From the NCBI GenBank assembly GCA_038046785.1, contig JBBSVM010000005.1, forward strand, positions 124,001 to 188,000: 64,000 nucleotides of DNA. The letters are read 5' to 3'. The DNA is from JAHFTW01 sp038046785. GTDB lineage: Archaea; Thermoplasmatota; E2; JACPAO01; JAHFTW01. The position numbers were made by a program, and so were the translations under genes. Numbering within the stretch: position 1 is the first letter of the stretch; each line of letters opens with the position of its first letter. The notes under the pieces are model-generated. The model saw nothing but the letters and a program-made list of their open reading frames with translations, searched no databases and was not told where the DNA came from. This document shows, piece by piece, positions 16,546-25,150 of this stretch.

Positions 16546-19443
16546 TCAAGCAACGGCGATGCCGGGCTTCAGGGGTCCGGCAACCGCTTTCTTGGGGTGT
16601 TCCGGAGCGTCGGGGGCGTCGGCGCCAAAGACGGCGACCGTCGGCAGGCCAAGTTCGCGCGCCAAAAACGGTGCTGCCGCGCGAAGCAGGGCAGCCTCGT
16701 CGGCCTCCGACGCAAGAAGCACGCGTTGCGCCTGCGTGAACTGCACGACCTGGCCCGGCAGTTTCGCGGTGAACCCCTGGACCTCTTTGCCGCGCTCGCG
16801 GTTGGCGGGGTCGGCCATCACGTCGCCCATGAATTTGCCAACGTTGAGTTTGCCTCCGCCCTCGGCCGCCATGCGGACCGCCTTGCCCGCGAGGCCGCGT
16901 TTCCAGGCGGGAGTCGTGTAGAGCGTCAGACTCGCCAGGGCCGGCAGCTTCGCGAGGCTCTGCACCGTCTTGATGTCCTCCAGGACGGCACGCAGATGCT
17001 CCTCGGCGGCGATGGCCACCTCGTCCACGGCGGCGGGGGCGGGGAAGACGGCCACTGCGCAGAGTCCCGCGCCACCGGCGCGCTCGAACATCTCCTCGGC
17101 GATGTGCGGCAGCATGGGCGAGAGCGCCCTGGCCCAGTCGGCGACGACCGAGCGCAAGAGGGCGGCGTTAGCGCCACCGCGGCGCGTGTACCAGCGCAAC
17201 AGTTCAGGAACCTCGTAAACCAGGGCGCCAGCGGCGCCGCGCAGGTCGTACGCTTCGTAGGCGGCGCCTGTCGTCACGATGACCTTGGCGAAGGCGGACT
17301 GCAGCCAGATGTCCATCGCTCCCGCACCACCGTTGGCGGCAAGGGCGTCGTCCACGCTGCGCAGCAGCCGCTCGACGTGCCGCTTGTAGTCGAGCACGAT
17401 GTCGGGGTCCCACTCGATGTCGACGTGGGGCGAGCCGACGTGGCAGTAGTAGAGCCGCATCGGGTCCACGCCGTATTTCGATGCCGCGCCCGGAATGGGC
17501 TCCGCGCCGCCTTTGGACTTGGAAATCTTGGCGCCCGCTTTCTGCGTGACCCACCAATTGACGAAGATGCCCTTCGGCCAGAGTTTGGGGTCCTCGAGCA
17601 GCGCCGCCATCGTCATGATGTAGACGGGGAAATGCACGGTCTGGTGCTCTTTGCCGCCCAGATTGATGTCCACCGGGCCCCAGGCGAGGACATCGGCGCG
17701 GACCTGCTCCCAGACCGGCTTGGCGGACTTGCCTTTGCCGTTGAAGATGTAGTCGAAGAATGCGTCCGTCAGGTCCGCCTCGGTGAGCGCCCCGCCCGCC
17801 GCCGGGCTGGGGTTCCAGTGCGACTTGAGGTAACGCGTGACGAGGTAGAACCACGGGTAGAACGTCGAGTCCGCAATGGGCTCGACAATCCAGCCCGGCT
17901 TGAAAGGGAACTCCGTGCCGAGCCAGGCGCCGCGGCGCACACAGGCGCGATCGCCGAACCAGTCGAGGACGTTGGGCAACTCCTCTTTGTAGCGCTGCGG
18001 GAAGACCGACATGGTCGCCGCGTGCGCCTTCGCTGTCGTGGTCCACGCCTTGTCGGCGTAGTGGATGAAGTCCTGGTCCGGGATGCGTTTGATGCCAACC
18101 ACTTCGCCGGCGCGGCTGATGACCAGTTCGCTGAATTGGCGCAGGATGCGCGCGTCGCCGGAGGCGAGCAGGTCCGCCTTGATTTGGTCCTTGATAGCCT
18201 TGACGCGCTTGCCGGCGTAGGGGCCGCACGCCTCGGTGAGGATGCCCTTGTTGAACTCCTCTGAGTAGATCTCCTCGGTGGCGGCGTCGAGAGCCGCCTT
18301 GTCGAGCTGCGACGTGACCTTGTGCTTGGCGGCCGCCAGCTTGGCGGGAAGTCCAGCCGGGGCACCATCGACCTTGACAATCTGCGGGATGAGCGACTCG
18401 TCGAGTCCGGCGTCGCGGTAGGCGGCGTAGTCGAACGGGGCGTGGCCGGGCACCGACATGACGAGGCCGGTCGCGATGGCGGGGTCCACGAAGGCGCCGG
18501 CGACGATTGGAATCTGCTTGCCGGAAAGCGGCGCCGTGACCAGTTCCCCCACCAGCTTGCTGGCGGGAACGTTTCCTGCGAGGTCCACGGCGCGCTCGAA
18601 CTGCCACTCCAATTTGCGCTGGCCCTCGCGCGAAACGAGCCAGAGCTCGGAGGGGTCCGAATCCTTCACGGCGCCGTCCTTCCAGACGCGCACCTGCTGG
18701 TACTCGCCATCCGGCTTGATCCAGACGTTGGTGCAGCCGTACACCGTCTCCGGCCGCAGCGTGGCGCACGGGATGACGACTGGCTCCTCGTGCAGGACGC
18801 CGGCGGGGAGGACGAACTTGAGGACGGTGAACTCCAGAACCTCGGCCGAGCCGCCCTGCTTGATGTCGGTCTCTGACTTGTCCACGGCGACCGGGCCGGC
18901 CACCGGGCAGAAGGGAGCATAGTGCGGCTTCTGGATGAGGTAGCCCTTTTTGTTGAGGGCGCGGAACTGCCACTGGATGAACTTGGAGTAGGCTGGGTCA
19001 ATCGTCGTGCAGTTGCGCCGCTCGTCGATGAGGAAGCCGAATTTCTTCCAGTAGTCGTTCGTGTAGACCTTGGCAAAATAGTCCACGACGGCGCGCGGCT
19101 CCGAGAGGGCCTCGATGGGGCCGTCGTATCCGTTGGCGCGCAGGTACTCGGTCTTCTCGCCGCGCTTCACTTCGGCCGCGAACGCGACGGCGGGGATGCC
19201 GGAGGCGTGGAAGCCAGCGGGGAAGAGGACGTCATGCCCGGTCATCCGCTTGTAGCGCGCGAAGACATCGCTGTAGGTGAAGCCCCGCATGTGGCCGACA
19301 TGGAGGTAGCCGGAGATGCCGGGGTAGGCGAAGTGGATGAAGTAGGTCGGCTTCTTGCCATCGCGCTCGGCGTGGTGGAGACGCGCCTCGTCCCAGCGCG
19401 ACTGCCATTTGCCGGTGATGGAGGCCAGGTCCCACTCCGCCAT
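16546..19443 (-). CDS. leuS: Leucyl-tRNA synthetase, archaeal type
   Basis: Charges tRNA-Leu, 965 aa, the archaeal/eukaryal length. It shows the class I HIGH motif as HVGHM (residues 48-52), a CP1 editing domain with the conserved TLRPETVYG, and the KMSKS motif as KISKSKGG followed by PIPGAASKYGVDPMRLYY. A long C-terminal anticodon-binding region ends in a divergent tail. The region immediately upstream carries one copy of a 21-bp direct repeat (19462-19482). Confidence 0.97.
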   Translation of the reverse strand: MAEWDLASITGKWQSRWDEARLHHAERDGKKPTYFIHFAYPGISGYLHVGHMRGFTYSDVFARYKRMTGHDVLFPAGFHASGIPAVAFAAEVKRGEKTEYLRANGYDGPIEALSEPRAVVDYFAKVYTNDYWKKFGFLIDERRNCTTIDPAYSKFIQWQFRALNKKGYLIQKPHYAPFCPVAGPVAVDKSETDIKQGGSAEVLEFTVLKFVLPAGVLHEEPVVIPCATLRPETVYGCTNVWIKPDGEYQQVRVWKDGAVKDSDPSELWLVSREGQRKLEWQFERAVDLAGNVPASKLVGELVTAPLSGKQIPIVAGAFVDPAIATGLVMSVPGHAPFDYAAYRDAGLDESLIPQIVKVDGAPAGLPAKLAAAKHKVTSQLDKAALDAATEEIYSEEFNKGILTEACGPYAGKRVKAIKDQIKADLLASGDARILRQFSELVISRAGEVVGIKRIPDQDFIHYADKAWTTTAKAHAATMSVFPQRYKEELPNVLDWFGDRACVRRGAWLGTEFPFKPGWIVEPIADSTFYPWFYLVTRYLKSHWNPSPAAGGALTEADLTDAFFDYIFNGKGKSAKPVWEQVRADVLAWGPVDINLGGKEHQTVHFPVYIMTMAALLEDPKLWPKGIFVNWWVTQKAGAKISKSKGGAEPIPGAASKYGVDPMRLYYCHVGSPHVDIEWDPDIVLDYKRHVERLLRSVDDALAANGGAGAMDIWLQSAFAKVIVTTGAAYEAYDLRGAAGALVYEVPELLRWYTRRGGANAALLRSVVADWARALSPMLPHIAEEMFERAGGAGLCAVAVFPAPAAVDEVAIAAEEHLRAVLEDIKTVQSLAKLPALASLTLYTTPAWKRGLAGKAVRMAAEGGGKLNVGKFMGDVMADPANRERGKEVQGFTAKLPGQVVQFTQAQRVLLASEADEAALLRAAAPFLARELGLPTVAVFGADAPDAPEHPKKAVAGPLKPGIAVA

Positions 19444-19461
19444 GTCAAGGTGCGACTTGGG

Positions 19462-19482
19462 GGGCCCGCTTGAAGGTTGGGG
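19462..19482 (+). repeat. 21-bp direct repeat, copy 1
   Basis: GGGCCCGCTTGAAGG followed by TTGGGG, an exact match to 19848-19868. It lies between the leuS start and the stop of the small membrane protein gene at 19493. The two copies bracket that gene. Confidence 0.6.
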
Positions 19483-19492
19483 GTGCTAGAAA

Positions 19493-19756
19493 CTAGGCAG
19501 GTGGCGCGCTGGCCTTTGGCTTGGCAAGCACAGCCCAAATCAGAACTGCGAGGCCGGAGGTGCCGAAAACGCCCGCCCATACGAACGCTTGGCTTGCCGC
19601 GACGGCGTCGCCGATGCCGGGGGAAACGTAGCAAGATTCGGCCACTGCGCAAGCGGCGTCCGCTTCGGCGGCGGTGGCACGGAAGGACAGAGCAAGGAGG
19701 AAGGTCACGAAGGCAACCGACAGAAGAACGAGCGCGGCAACAATGCGTTGGCTCAC
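19493..19756 (-). CDS. Small two-helix membrane protein
   Basis: An 87-aa protein with a GTG start, two hydrophobic segments (about 5-27 and 55-77) and a short external loop containing two cysteines (AACAVAESCYVSPG) that could form a disulfide. No family is recognised. It lies between two exact copies of a 21-bp direct repeat, so the whole block may be a small inserted or duplicated module. The 172 bp to the next gene contain the second repeat copy and that gene's promoter. Confidence 0.55.
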   Translation of the reverse strand: MSQRIVAALVLLSVAFVTFLLALSFRATAAEADAACAVAESCYVSPGIGDAVAASQAFVWAGVFGTSGLAVLIWAVLAKPKASAPPA

Positions 19757-19847
19757 AATCGGTCAGTAGTGCCATGCTTTTTCAGCTTTCCTGTCCGCAA
19801 TCGACGCATGTCGACGGATTTGGCGAAGTGGCTGGCGCACGGTGATT

Positions 19848-19868
19848 GGGCCCGCTTGAAGGTTGGGG
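19848..19868 (+). repeat. 21-bp direct repeat, copy 2
   Basis: Exact second copy of the 19462-19482 sequence in the same orientation, 386 bp away. It lies about 34 bp before the TATA-like TTTATT that serves the gene at 19929. Confidence 0.6.
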
Positions 19869-19928
19869 CCTCCTGGAAGGGCGGGCGCAACTCGAAACGG
19901 GTTTATTCCTGGCGAGAAGTGTTGCGGC

Positions 19929-20777
19929 GTGCTGGAACTTGCCGCCGAGGGCGACTTCGCGACCCGCGTGGCCACCTTCTACCGGCGCCGCGGCTACACG
20001 GTCCACGAGAACGTCAAGGTGCGCGGCATGTCCGAGAAGGTGTACCCGCTCCGGCTGGTGGCGCAAGGGCCCCTCGGCTCGCTCGCGGTCAGTTTCGGTG
20101 ATGCGGGCGGCGTGGACGAGCACGAGGTCGCACGGGTTCGCACGCTCGCAAAGGACATCGGCGCCACGCCCGTGGTGGCCGCTGTGAGCCCTGGCCAATC
20201 TTTGCGCCGGCTTGCCGCGCAGCTTGCCGTCGTCATCCTCGACGAAGAAGCGCTTGCGGAACCTGCCCCCTCCACCTCGGCGCAAGAGCTGCGCTCCGCT
20301 CTTTCCTCGCATCCTTGGCCCACCTCAGGCCGCACCGAATCCGCCCCAGCGCCGTGGCCGTCCGGCCCATCGCGCGCCGTCGAAGTGGACGACTGGATGG
20401 ACTCCATCACCAAACGTCCCGCAGCGGTGCCGACGCCGACCCCTCCGACCGAGGAGGCCATCCTGCCTGACCTTGCGCCAGCGCTCCCCGCGGAGTCGCT
20501 TTCTGCCACGCCCCAGGCCTCGTTCGACTGGCTCCACGCCGAAACGTTGCAAGCTCCCGCGCGCCCCCCCGAACCGCTCGCCTTGGAGCACGACTCGACC
20601 CTCGTGACGGACCCGGGGCAGTCGGTTCTCGAGGTCGAGATTCCAGCCAGTGTTGTGGCGCGAGCCGAAGCAGCGGAAGCGGCCTACCTGCGCCTCATCT
20701 GGGTGAAGCGCATCGCCTGGAGCGGCCTGGGGCTACTTGGGCTGTTTCTCTTCGCCCGCTACATTGTCGGCCTTTGA
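19929..20777 (+). CDS. Inactive-looking restriction-endonuclease-fold membrane-anchored protein
   Basis: A 282-aa protein with an N-terminal domain (1-110) patterned like an Mrr/restriction-endonuclease fold: FATRVATFYRRRGYTV, two strands, then a helix with LRRLAAQLAVVILDEEAL. The usual Asp and Glu-x-Lys catalytic positions appear to be replaced (YPLRLVAQG and LAVSFGD), so nuclease activity is doubtful. A long Pro/Ala-rich linker (about 115-250) leads to one C-terminal membrane helix (about 262-280). The GTG at 19929 was chosen because TTTATT lies 25 nt upstream. The 3' end overlaps the convergent zinc-ribbon gene by 45 bp. Confidence 0.5.
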   Translation: MLELAAEGDFATRVATFYRRRGYTVHENVKVRGMSEKVYPLRLVAQGPLGSLAVSFGDAGGVDEHEVARVRTLAKDIGATPVVAAVSPGQSLRRLAAQLAVVILDEEALAEPAPSTSAQELRSALSSHPWPTSGRTESAPAPWPSGPSRAVEVDDWMDSITKRPAAVPTPTPPTEEAILPDLAPALPAESLSATPQASFDWLHAETLQAPARPPEPLALEHDSTLVTDPGQSVLEVEIPASVVARAEAAEAAYLRLIWVKRIAWSGLGLLGLFLFARYIVGL

Positions 20778-20993
20778 TTTGCCCTTCAGGATGGCCATGC
20801 GGTCGAGCCCGGCCGCTCCGATGAGTCCACCGACTTCGCCGCGCATCCGGTTCACAGCCCAGTCGCGGAAACGGTCCGACATCTCGAACGTCGGGCAGGG
20901 CGTCGCGGAAGCGGGCAGCTCTTCGCCTTCCTTGCGGCGCATGACCTGGTCCTCGTAACCGGCGCAGCGGGGGCAGTGGGCCTTGGTGGGCAC
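20733..20993 (-). CDS. Small cysteine-motif protein
   Basis: An 86-aa protein with a CPRC pair near its N-terminus (residues 7-10) and a third cysteine at 33, followed by FEMSDRFRDWAVNRMRGEVGGLIGAAGLDRM and a lysine-rich tail. It could bind zinc but has only three cysteines. No family is recognised. The GTG at 20993 is chosen because the conserved-looking protein begins there and upstream frames are arginine-rich noise. Its 3' end overlaps the convergent gene at 19929. Confidence 0.5.
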   Translation of the reverse strand: MPTKAHCPRCAGYEDQVMRRKEGEELPASATPCPTFEMSDRFRDWAVNRMRGEVGGLIGAAGLDRMAILKGKSKADNVAGEEKQPK

Positions 20994-21085
20994 GGACGAA
21001 GGACTGCGGTCGCGATGAAAGCGTCTGCGGCGAACTTTGTGGGCCACAATCGAAAATCCGGTGGGTTCATTCCGCCCCGCGAAAT

Positions 21086-21093
21086 CCATAAGG
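21086..21093 (+). promoter_or_regulatory. TATA-like box of the DrrA-type ABC gene
   Basis: CCATAAGG preceded by GAAAT, centred about 28 nt before the ATG at 21118. This suggests a leaderless transcript for the exporter operon. Confidence 0.45.
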
Positions 21094-21117
21094 AACCTCG
21101 GTCGTTGGGAGAGACGG

Positions 21118-22131
21118 ATGAGCCTCGCCATCGAGACGCACGGCCTTGCAAAGAGCTACAAGGCGACCAAAGCGCTGGACGGAATCGACCTGCAGATTCG
21201 CCGCGGTTCGGTGTACGGACTGCTCGGTCCCAACGGGGCGGGCAAGACCACCACCATCCGCATCCTCGCGACCCTCATCACGCCCTCGGCGGGCAGCGCC
21301 ACCGTGCTCGGCCACGACGTCGTGCGCGAGGCGAAGACGGTGCGCCAGAAAGTGGCGCTCACCGGCCAGTACGCCTCCGTGGACGAGGAGCTCACCGGCC
21401 ACGAGAACCTGGTGCTCGTCGGCCGCCTTCTTGGCATGCCGTGGCGCGACGCGAAGGAGCGCGCCACCGAACTGCTCGGGGCCTTCGCGCTCGACGACGC
21501 CGCCAAGCGGCTGGTTCGGACCTATTCGGGTGGCATGCGGCGCCGCATCGACATCGCTGCCAGCCTGGTCGCGACCCCCGACGTCCTCTTCCTCGACGAG
21601 CCGACGACCGGCCTCGACCCGCGCAGCCGCAACCAGGTATGGGACATTGTCCGCCGCATTGCCGCGCAGGGCACCACCGTCCTTCTCACGACGCAGCACT
21701 TGGAAGAGGCGGACCGCCTCGCCGAGCGGCTTGCCGTCATCGACCACGGCAAGGTGATTGCGGAGGGCACAAGCCGCGAATTGAAGACGAGCGTCGGCGG
21801 CAACGCACTGCACGTCCGTCTCGGCGTGCTGTCCGACCAGGCGCGCACCCGCGCCCTGCTGACCCAGGTGCTTGGCCCGACGCTCCTGCCCGCGAGCGAG
21901 GCCGGCCTGGTTTCGGCGCGCATCAAGCGCACCGAGGACGCTTCTGCAGCCCTTGCCGTTCTGACCCGGGCCGGCGTCATCGTTGCTGAGTACAACGTCG
22001 GCAGTCCCAGCCTCGACGACGTCTTCTTTGCGCTCACCGGGCGGCCGGCGGAGGAAAAGAAGGACGAAGAGGCGCTCGCGGCCACGCCCAAGTCGAAGTC
22101 CAAGAAGGTCGCCAAGGGAGGTGCGGCTTGA
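21118..22131 (+). CDS. ABC-2 type exporter ATPase (DrrA-like)
   Basis: ATP-binding subunit of 337 aa. Walker A is GPNGAGKTT, the Q-loop region lies in TGQYASVDEELTGHENL, the signature is YSGGMRRRIDIAASL, Walker B is VLFLDEPTTGLDPRSR and the switch histidine is in TTQHLEEAD. The C-terminal domain (230-310) with SPSLDDVFFALTGR is characteristic of the DrrA daunorubicin-resistance group, followed by a Lys-rich tail. It overlaps the permease gene by 4 bp (TTGAGC context), so the two form a transporter of unknown substrate. Confidence 0.93.
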   Translation: MSLAIETHGLAKSYKATKALDGIDLQIRRGSVYGLLGPNGAGKTTTIRILATLITPSAGSATVLGHDVVREAKTVRQKVALTGQYASVDEELTGHENLVLVGRLLGMPWRDAKERATELLGAFALDDAAKRLVRTYSGGMRRRIDIAASLVATPDVLFLDEPTTGLDPRSRNQVWDIVRRIAAQGTTVLLTTQHLEEADRLAERLAVIDHGKVIAEGTSRELKTSVGGNALHVRLGVLSDQARTRALLTQVLGPTLLPASEAGLVSARIKRTEDASAALAVLTRAGVIVAEYNVGSPSLDDVFFALTGRPAEEKKDEEALAATPKSKSKKVAKGGAA

Positions 22132-22946
22132 GCGCCGACGCCATCGCGGACACCGGCCGCTTCCTCTCGACGCGGGCCCGGCCCAAGCCGACCTCGACGC
22201 TCGGCGCGGTCGGCACGCTTGCCTGGCGCGCCATGCTGAAAATCAAGCACGTGCCGTTCCAGCTCTTCGATGTTACCGTGATGCCCATCATGTTCACGCT
22301 GCTGTTCACCTCCATGTTCAGCGGCGCGCTCGAAGCAGCAGTCGGCGGCGACTACATTCGTTACCTGCTGCCCGGCATCCTGGTGCAGACCATCATTTTC
22401 ATCACGGTCTACACGGGAGTCGGCCTCAACTCCGACATCCACAAGGGGCTCTTCGACCGCTTCCGTTCGCTTCCGATGTGGCAGCCCGCCCCCATCTTCG
22501 GCGCGCTCGCCGGTGACCTGTTCCGCTACTCGGTCGCCTCGATCGTGGTGCTCATCGTTGGTCTGCTGATCGGCTTTCGCGGCGATCCCATCGGCATCGT
22601 TCTGGCGTTCCTCTGCGTCCTGCTGTTCGCCTTCTCGGTGTCGTGGATCTGGATCATCATCGGCATGAAAGTCAAGACTCCGGAATCGGTCATGACGACG
22701 AGTTTCATCTTCCTCATGCCGCTCACCTTCGCGAGCAACATCTTCGTCCCGACCGAGTCGCTCAAGTGGGAGTGGCTGCGCGCAGTGGTGGCCAACAACC
22801 CGGTGACCCACCTGGCGGGCGCGACACGCTCGTTCATGATTGGGACGCCGATGGACGACCATCTCTGGTGGGTGCTCGGCTCCTCCGCCGTCCTCCTTGC
22901 CGTCTTCGCGCCGTTGGCGCTTTTGATGTACCGCAAGGAGCGGTGA
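22128..22946 (+). CDS. ABC-2 type permease (DrrB-like)
   Basis: Membrane subunit of 272 aa with six predicted helices. The N-terminal half has LFDVTVMPIMFTLLFTSMF and the C-terminal half has LMPLTFASNIFVPTESLKWEW followed by NNPVTHLAGATRSFM, the conserved features of DrrB-type permeases. It overlaps the ATPase gene and ends 86 bp before top6B on the same strand. The substrate is unknown; lipid, polysaccharide or drug export are all seen in the family. Confidence 0.9.
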   Translation: MSADAIADTGRFLSTRARPKPTSTLGAVGTLAWRAMLKIKHVPFQLFDVTVMPIMFTLLFTSMFSGALEAAVGGDYIRYLLPGILVQTIIFITVYTGVGLNSDIHKGLFDRFRSLPMWQPAPIFGALAGDLFRYSVASIVVLIVGLLIGFRGDPIGIVLAFLCVLLFAFSVSWIWIIIGMKVKTPESVMTTSFIFLMPLTFASNIFVPTESLKWEWLRAVVANNPVTHLAGATRSFMIGTPMDDHLWWVLGSSAVLLAVFAPLALLMYRKER

Positions 22947-23032
22947 AGGCCCCCGTAGTTTCACGCACCCTTTCGCACCCCTTTTCAACAGGAGGCGACC
23001 TGGAGCGGGTGGATGCACCAGGAGATGCCCTG

Positions 23033-25150
23033 ATGGCAGCGGTAGCGAAGGCGACGACCCTGGAGGGCGCAGCGCCGGCCAAAGCGAAGGCGAAGAAGCC
23101 CATCGCGGAGGAGCTCGCCCTCAACCAGAAGGAAATCTCGGTCGCCGAGTTCTTCGAACGCAACCGGCAGATTCTCGGCTTCGACTCCCCCGTCAAAGCG
23201 CTCATCACCGCCATCAAAGAGGCGACCGACAATGCCCTCGACGCCTGCGAGGAGTCCGGCATCCTGCCTGACCTCCTCATCGAAGTGCACAAGACGGCAC
23301 ACGCCGACGAGCTGCGCATCTGCGTCGAAGACAACGGCCCCGGCATCGTGAAGCGCCAGCTCGGCAACATCTTCGGCCGCCTGCTCTACGGCAGCCGCTT
23401 CCACGCCATCCGCCAGAGCCGCGGCCAGCAAGGCATCGGCATCTCCGCCGTCGTCCTGTACGGACAGCTCACCACCGGCCACCACGCCGTCGTCACCAGC
23501 AAGATTGGTGTCGGCCACCCCGCCGTCCGGGTCGAGCTCGGACTCAACACGAAGAAGAACGAGCCCGAACTGTTCAACGAGTCGATGGAGGATTCCTGGA
23601 CCAAGCCGTCCGGCACCCGCATCGAGGTCACCATCAAGGCGAAGTTCCAGGGCGGCCGCCAGAGCGCGTTCGAGTTCCTGCGCTCCACCAGCATCGTCAA
23701 CCCGCACGCCCGCTTCACCTTCCTCGATCCCAACGGCGTCACCACGATCTTCGAGCGCGTCACCGACGAGGTGCCCGCCAAGACGCAGGAAATCAAACCG
23801 CACCCGCTCGGCACCGAGCTGGGCACCATCCTGAAGATGGCGCGCGACGCCCCGCAACGCAAACTCACCGGCTTCCTCACCGAGGAGTTCTCGTCGGTTG
23901 GCTCCGACACCGCCAAGAAAATCCTGGCCGAGGCCAAGCTCGAGAACGTCGACCCCAAGGAGCTCAGCCGGGAGGAAGCGCGCCGCTTGCATGAGGCGTT
24001 CCCCAAAGTCAAGATCATGGCGCCGCCGACCGACTGCCTCTCGCCCATTGGTGAGCAGCTCGTGCGGCGCGGCCTCAAGAAAGAGACCGAGGACGTCAGC
24101 CCCGAATTCATCACCACGGTGACGCGGCCGCCCTCGGTGTGGGGCGGCCACCCGTTCCAGGTCGAAGCGGGCATCGTGTACGGCGGCACCCTGCCGGTCG
24201 AGGAGCAGGTCCGCATCCTGCGCTTTGCCAACCGCGTCCCCCTGCTCTACCAGGGCGGCGGCTGCGCCAGCACCGTGACTGTGCAGGACGTCGATTGGCG
24301 CCGCTACGGTCTCGACCAGCGTAGCGGCAAAGGCATGCCAACTGGCCCCGCCATCTTGCTTGTTCACGTGGCAAGCACCAAGGTGCCGTTCACCAGCGAG
24401 GCCAAGGAGGCCATCGCTCCCATGGAGGAGATTCAGAAGGAGATCAAGCTCGCCTTGCAGGAGGCGGCGCGCCAGCTTGGCCGCCACCTCGCCAAGAAAG
24501 CGAAACGCGCGAAGGTGTCGGAGAAGTTCACTCTCGTCAACAAAATCCTGCCAGAACTCGCCAAGAAATCGGCCGATATGCTGGGGAAACCGGTGCCTGA
24601 CCTCTCCACGATTGTCTGCAAAATCATGGATGTCGTTTGGATCGAGGACCCCGCCGTCGAGTATGAAAAACTGGAAGGGCAGACCGTGACGGTGAAAGCG
24701 AAAGTGCCCCCCAAGCCGGCGGAGCCGGAGAAGGGCAAGAGCGAGAAGCCCGAGAAGGGCAAGAAGAAAGCGACCCTCGAAGCGTTCGCCGAACCAGAAC
24801 CAGCAGTGGAAGGCGGTGCCACGACGGTCGAGCCGGTGCAGACCAAGCCGGCGCACCTCTCCAAGAGCGCAATCACCATGACGAACTACATGATGGGCAG
24901 CAAGAAATTCCGCTTTTTCGTCGTCGTCCCGGAGACCTCCGTCTTCGTGTCGGCCAAGCCGGAGCCAAAAGCCGTCAAGGACCGCTACCTCATGTGGGAG
25001 GTCCCCGCCATGAAGCCGACCGAGAAACTTGTCATCCAGTACCAAGTCGCCGGTGTCGAGAAGGGCGGCATGGACGACGTCGAGACCTTCGTGGAAGGCA
25101 TCAACGAGCTTCATGTCGTGGGTGCGGACCCGTGGAGAGGTGCTGAATGA
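23033..25150 (+). CDS. top6B: DNA topoisomerase VI subunit B
   Basis: ATPase subunit of the type IIB topoisomerase that relaxes and decatenates DNA, 705 aa. The GHKL ATPase shows EATDNALDACEESG, CVEDNGPGI and SRGQQGIGISAVVLYGQ, followed by the H2TH and transducer domains (VQDVDWRRYGL, GMPTGPAILLVHVAS). A Lys/Pro/Glu-rich linker (about residues 560-600) leads to a C-terminal Ig-like domain. The ATG at 23033 follows a GGAG; an in-frame GTG at 23009 is possible. It overlaps top6A by 4 bp, the common archaeal order. Confidence 0.95.
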   Translation: MAAVAKATTLEGAAPAKAKAKKPIAEELALNQKEISVAEFFERNRQILGFDSPVKALITAIKEATDNALDACEESGILPDLLIEVHKTAHADELRICVEDNGPGIVKRQLGNIFGRLLYGSRFHAIRQSRGQQGIGISAVVLYGQLTTGHHAVVTSKIGVGHPAVRVELGLNTKKNEPELFNESMEDSWTKPSGTRIEVTIKAKFQGGRQSAFEFLRSTSIVNPHARFTFLDPNGVTTIFERVTDEVPAKTQEIKPHPLGTELGTILKMARDAPQRKLTGFLTEEFSSVGSDTAKKILAEAKLENVDPKELSREEARRLHEAFPKVKIMAPPTDCLSPIGEQLVRRGLKKETEDVSPEFITTVTRPPSVWGGHPFQVEAGIVYGGTLPVEEQVRILRFANRVPLLYQGGGCASTVTVQDVDWRRYGLDQRSGKGMPTGPAILLVHVASTKVPFTSEAKEAIAPMEEIQKEIKLALQEAARQLGRHLAKKAKRAKVSEKFTLVNKILPELAKKSADMLGKPVPDLSTIVCKIMDVVWIEDPAVEYEKLEGQTVTVKAKVPPKPAEPEKGKSEKPEKGKKKATLEAFAEPEPAVEGGATTVEPVQTKPAHLSKSAITMTNYMMGSKKFRFFVVVPETSVFVSAKPEPKAVKDRYLMWEVPAMKPTEKLVIQYQVAGVEKGGMDDVETFVEGINELHVVGADPWRGAE

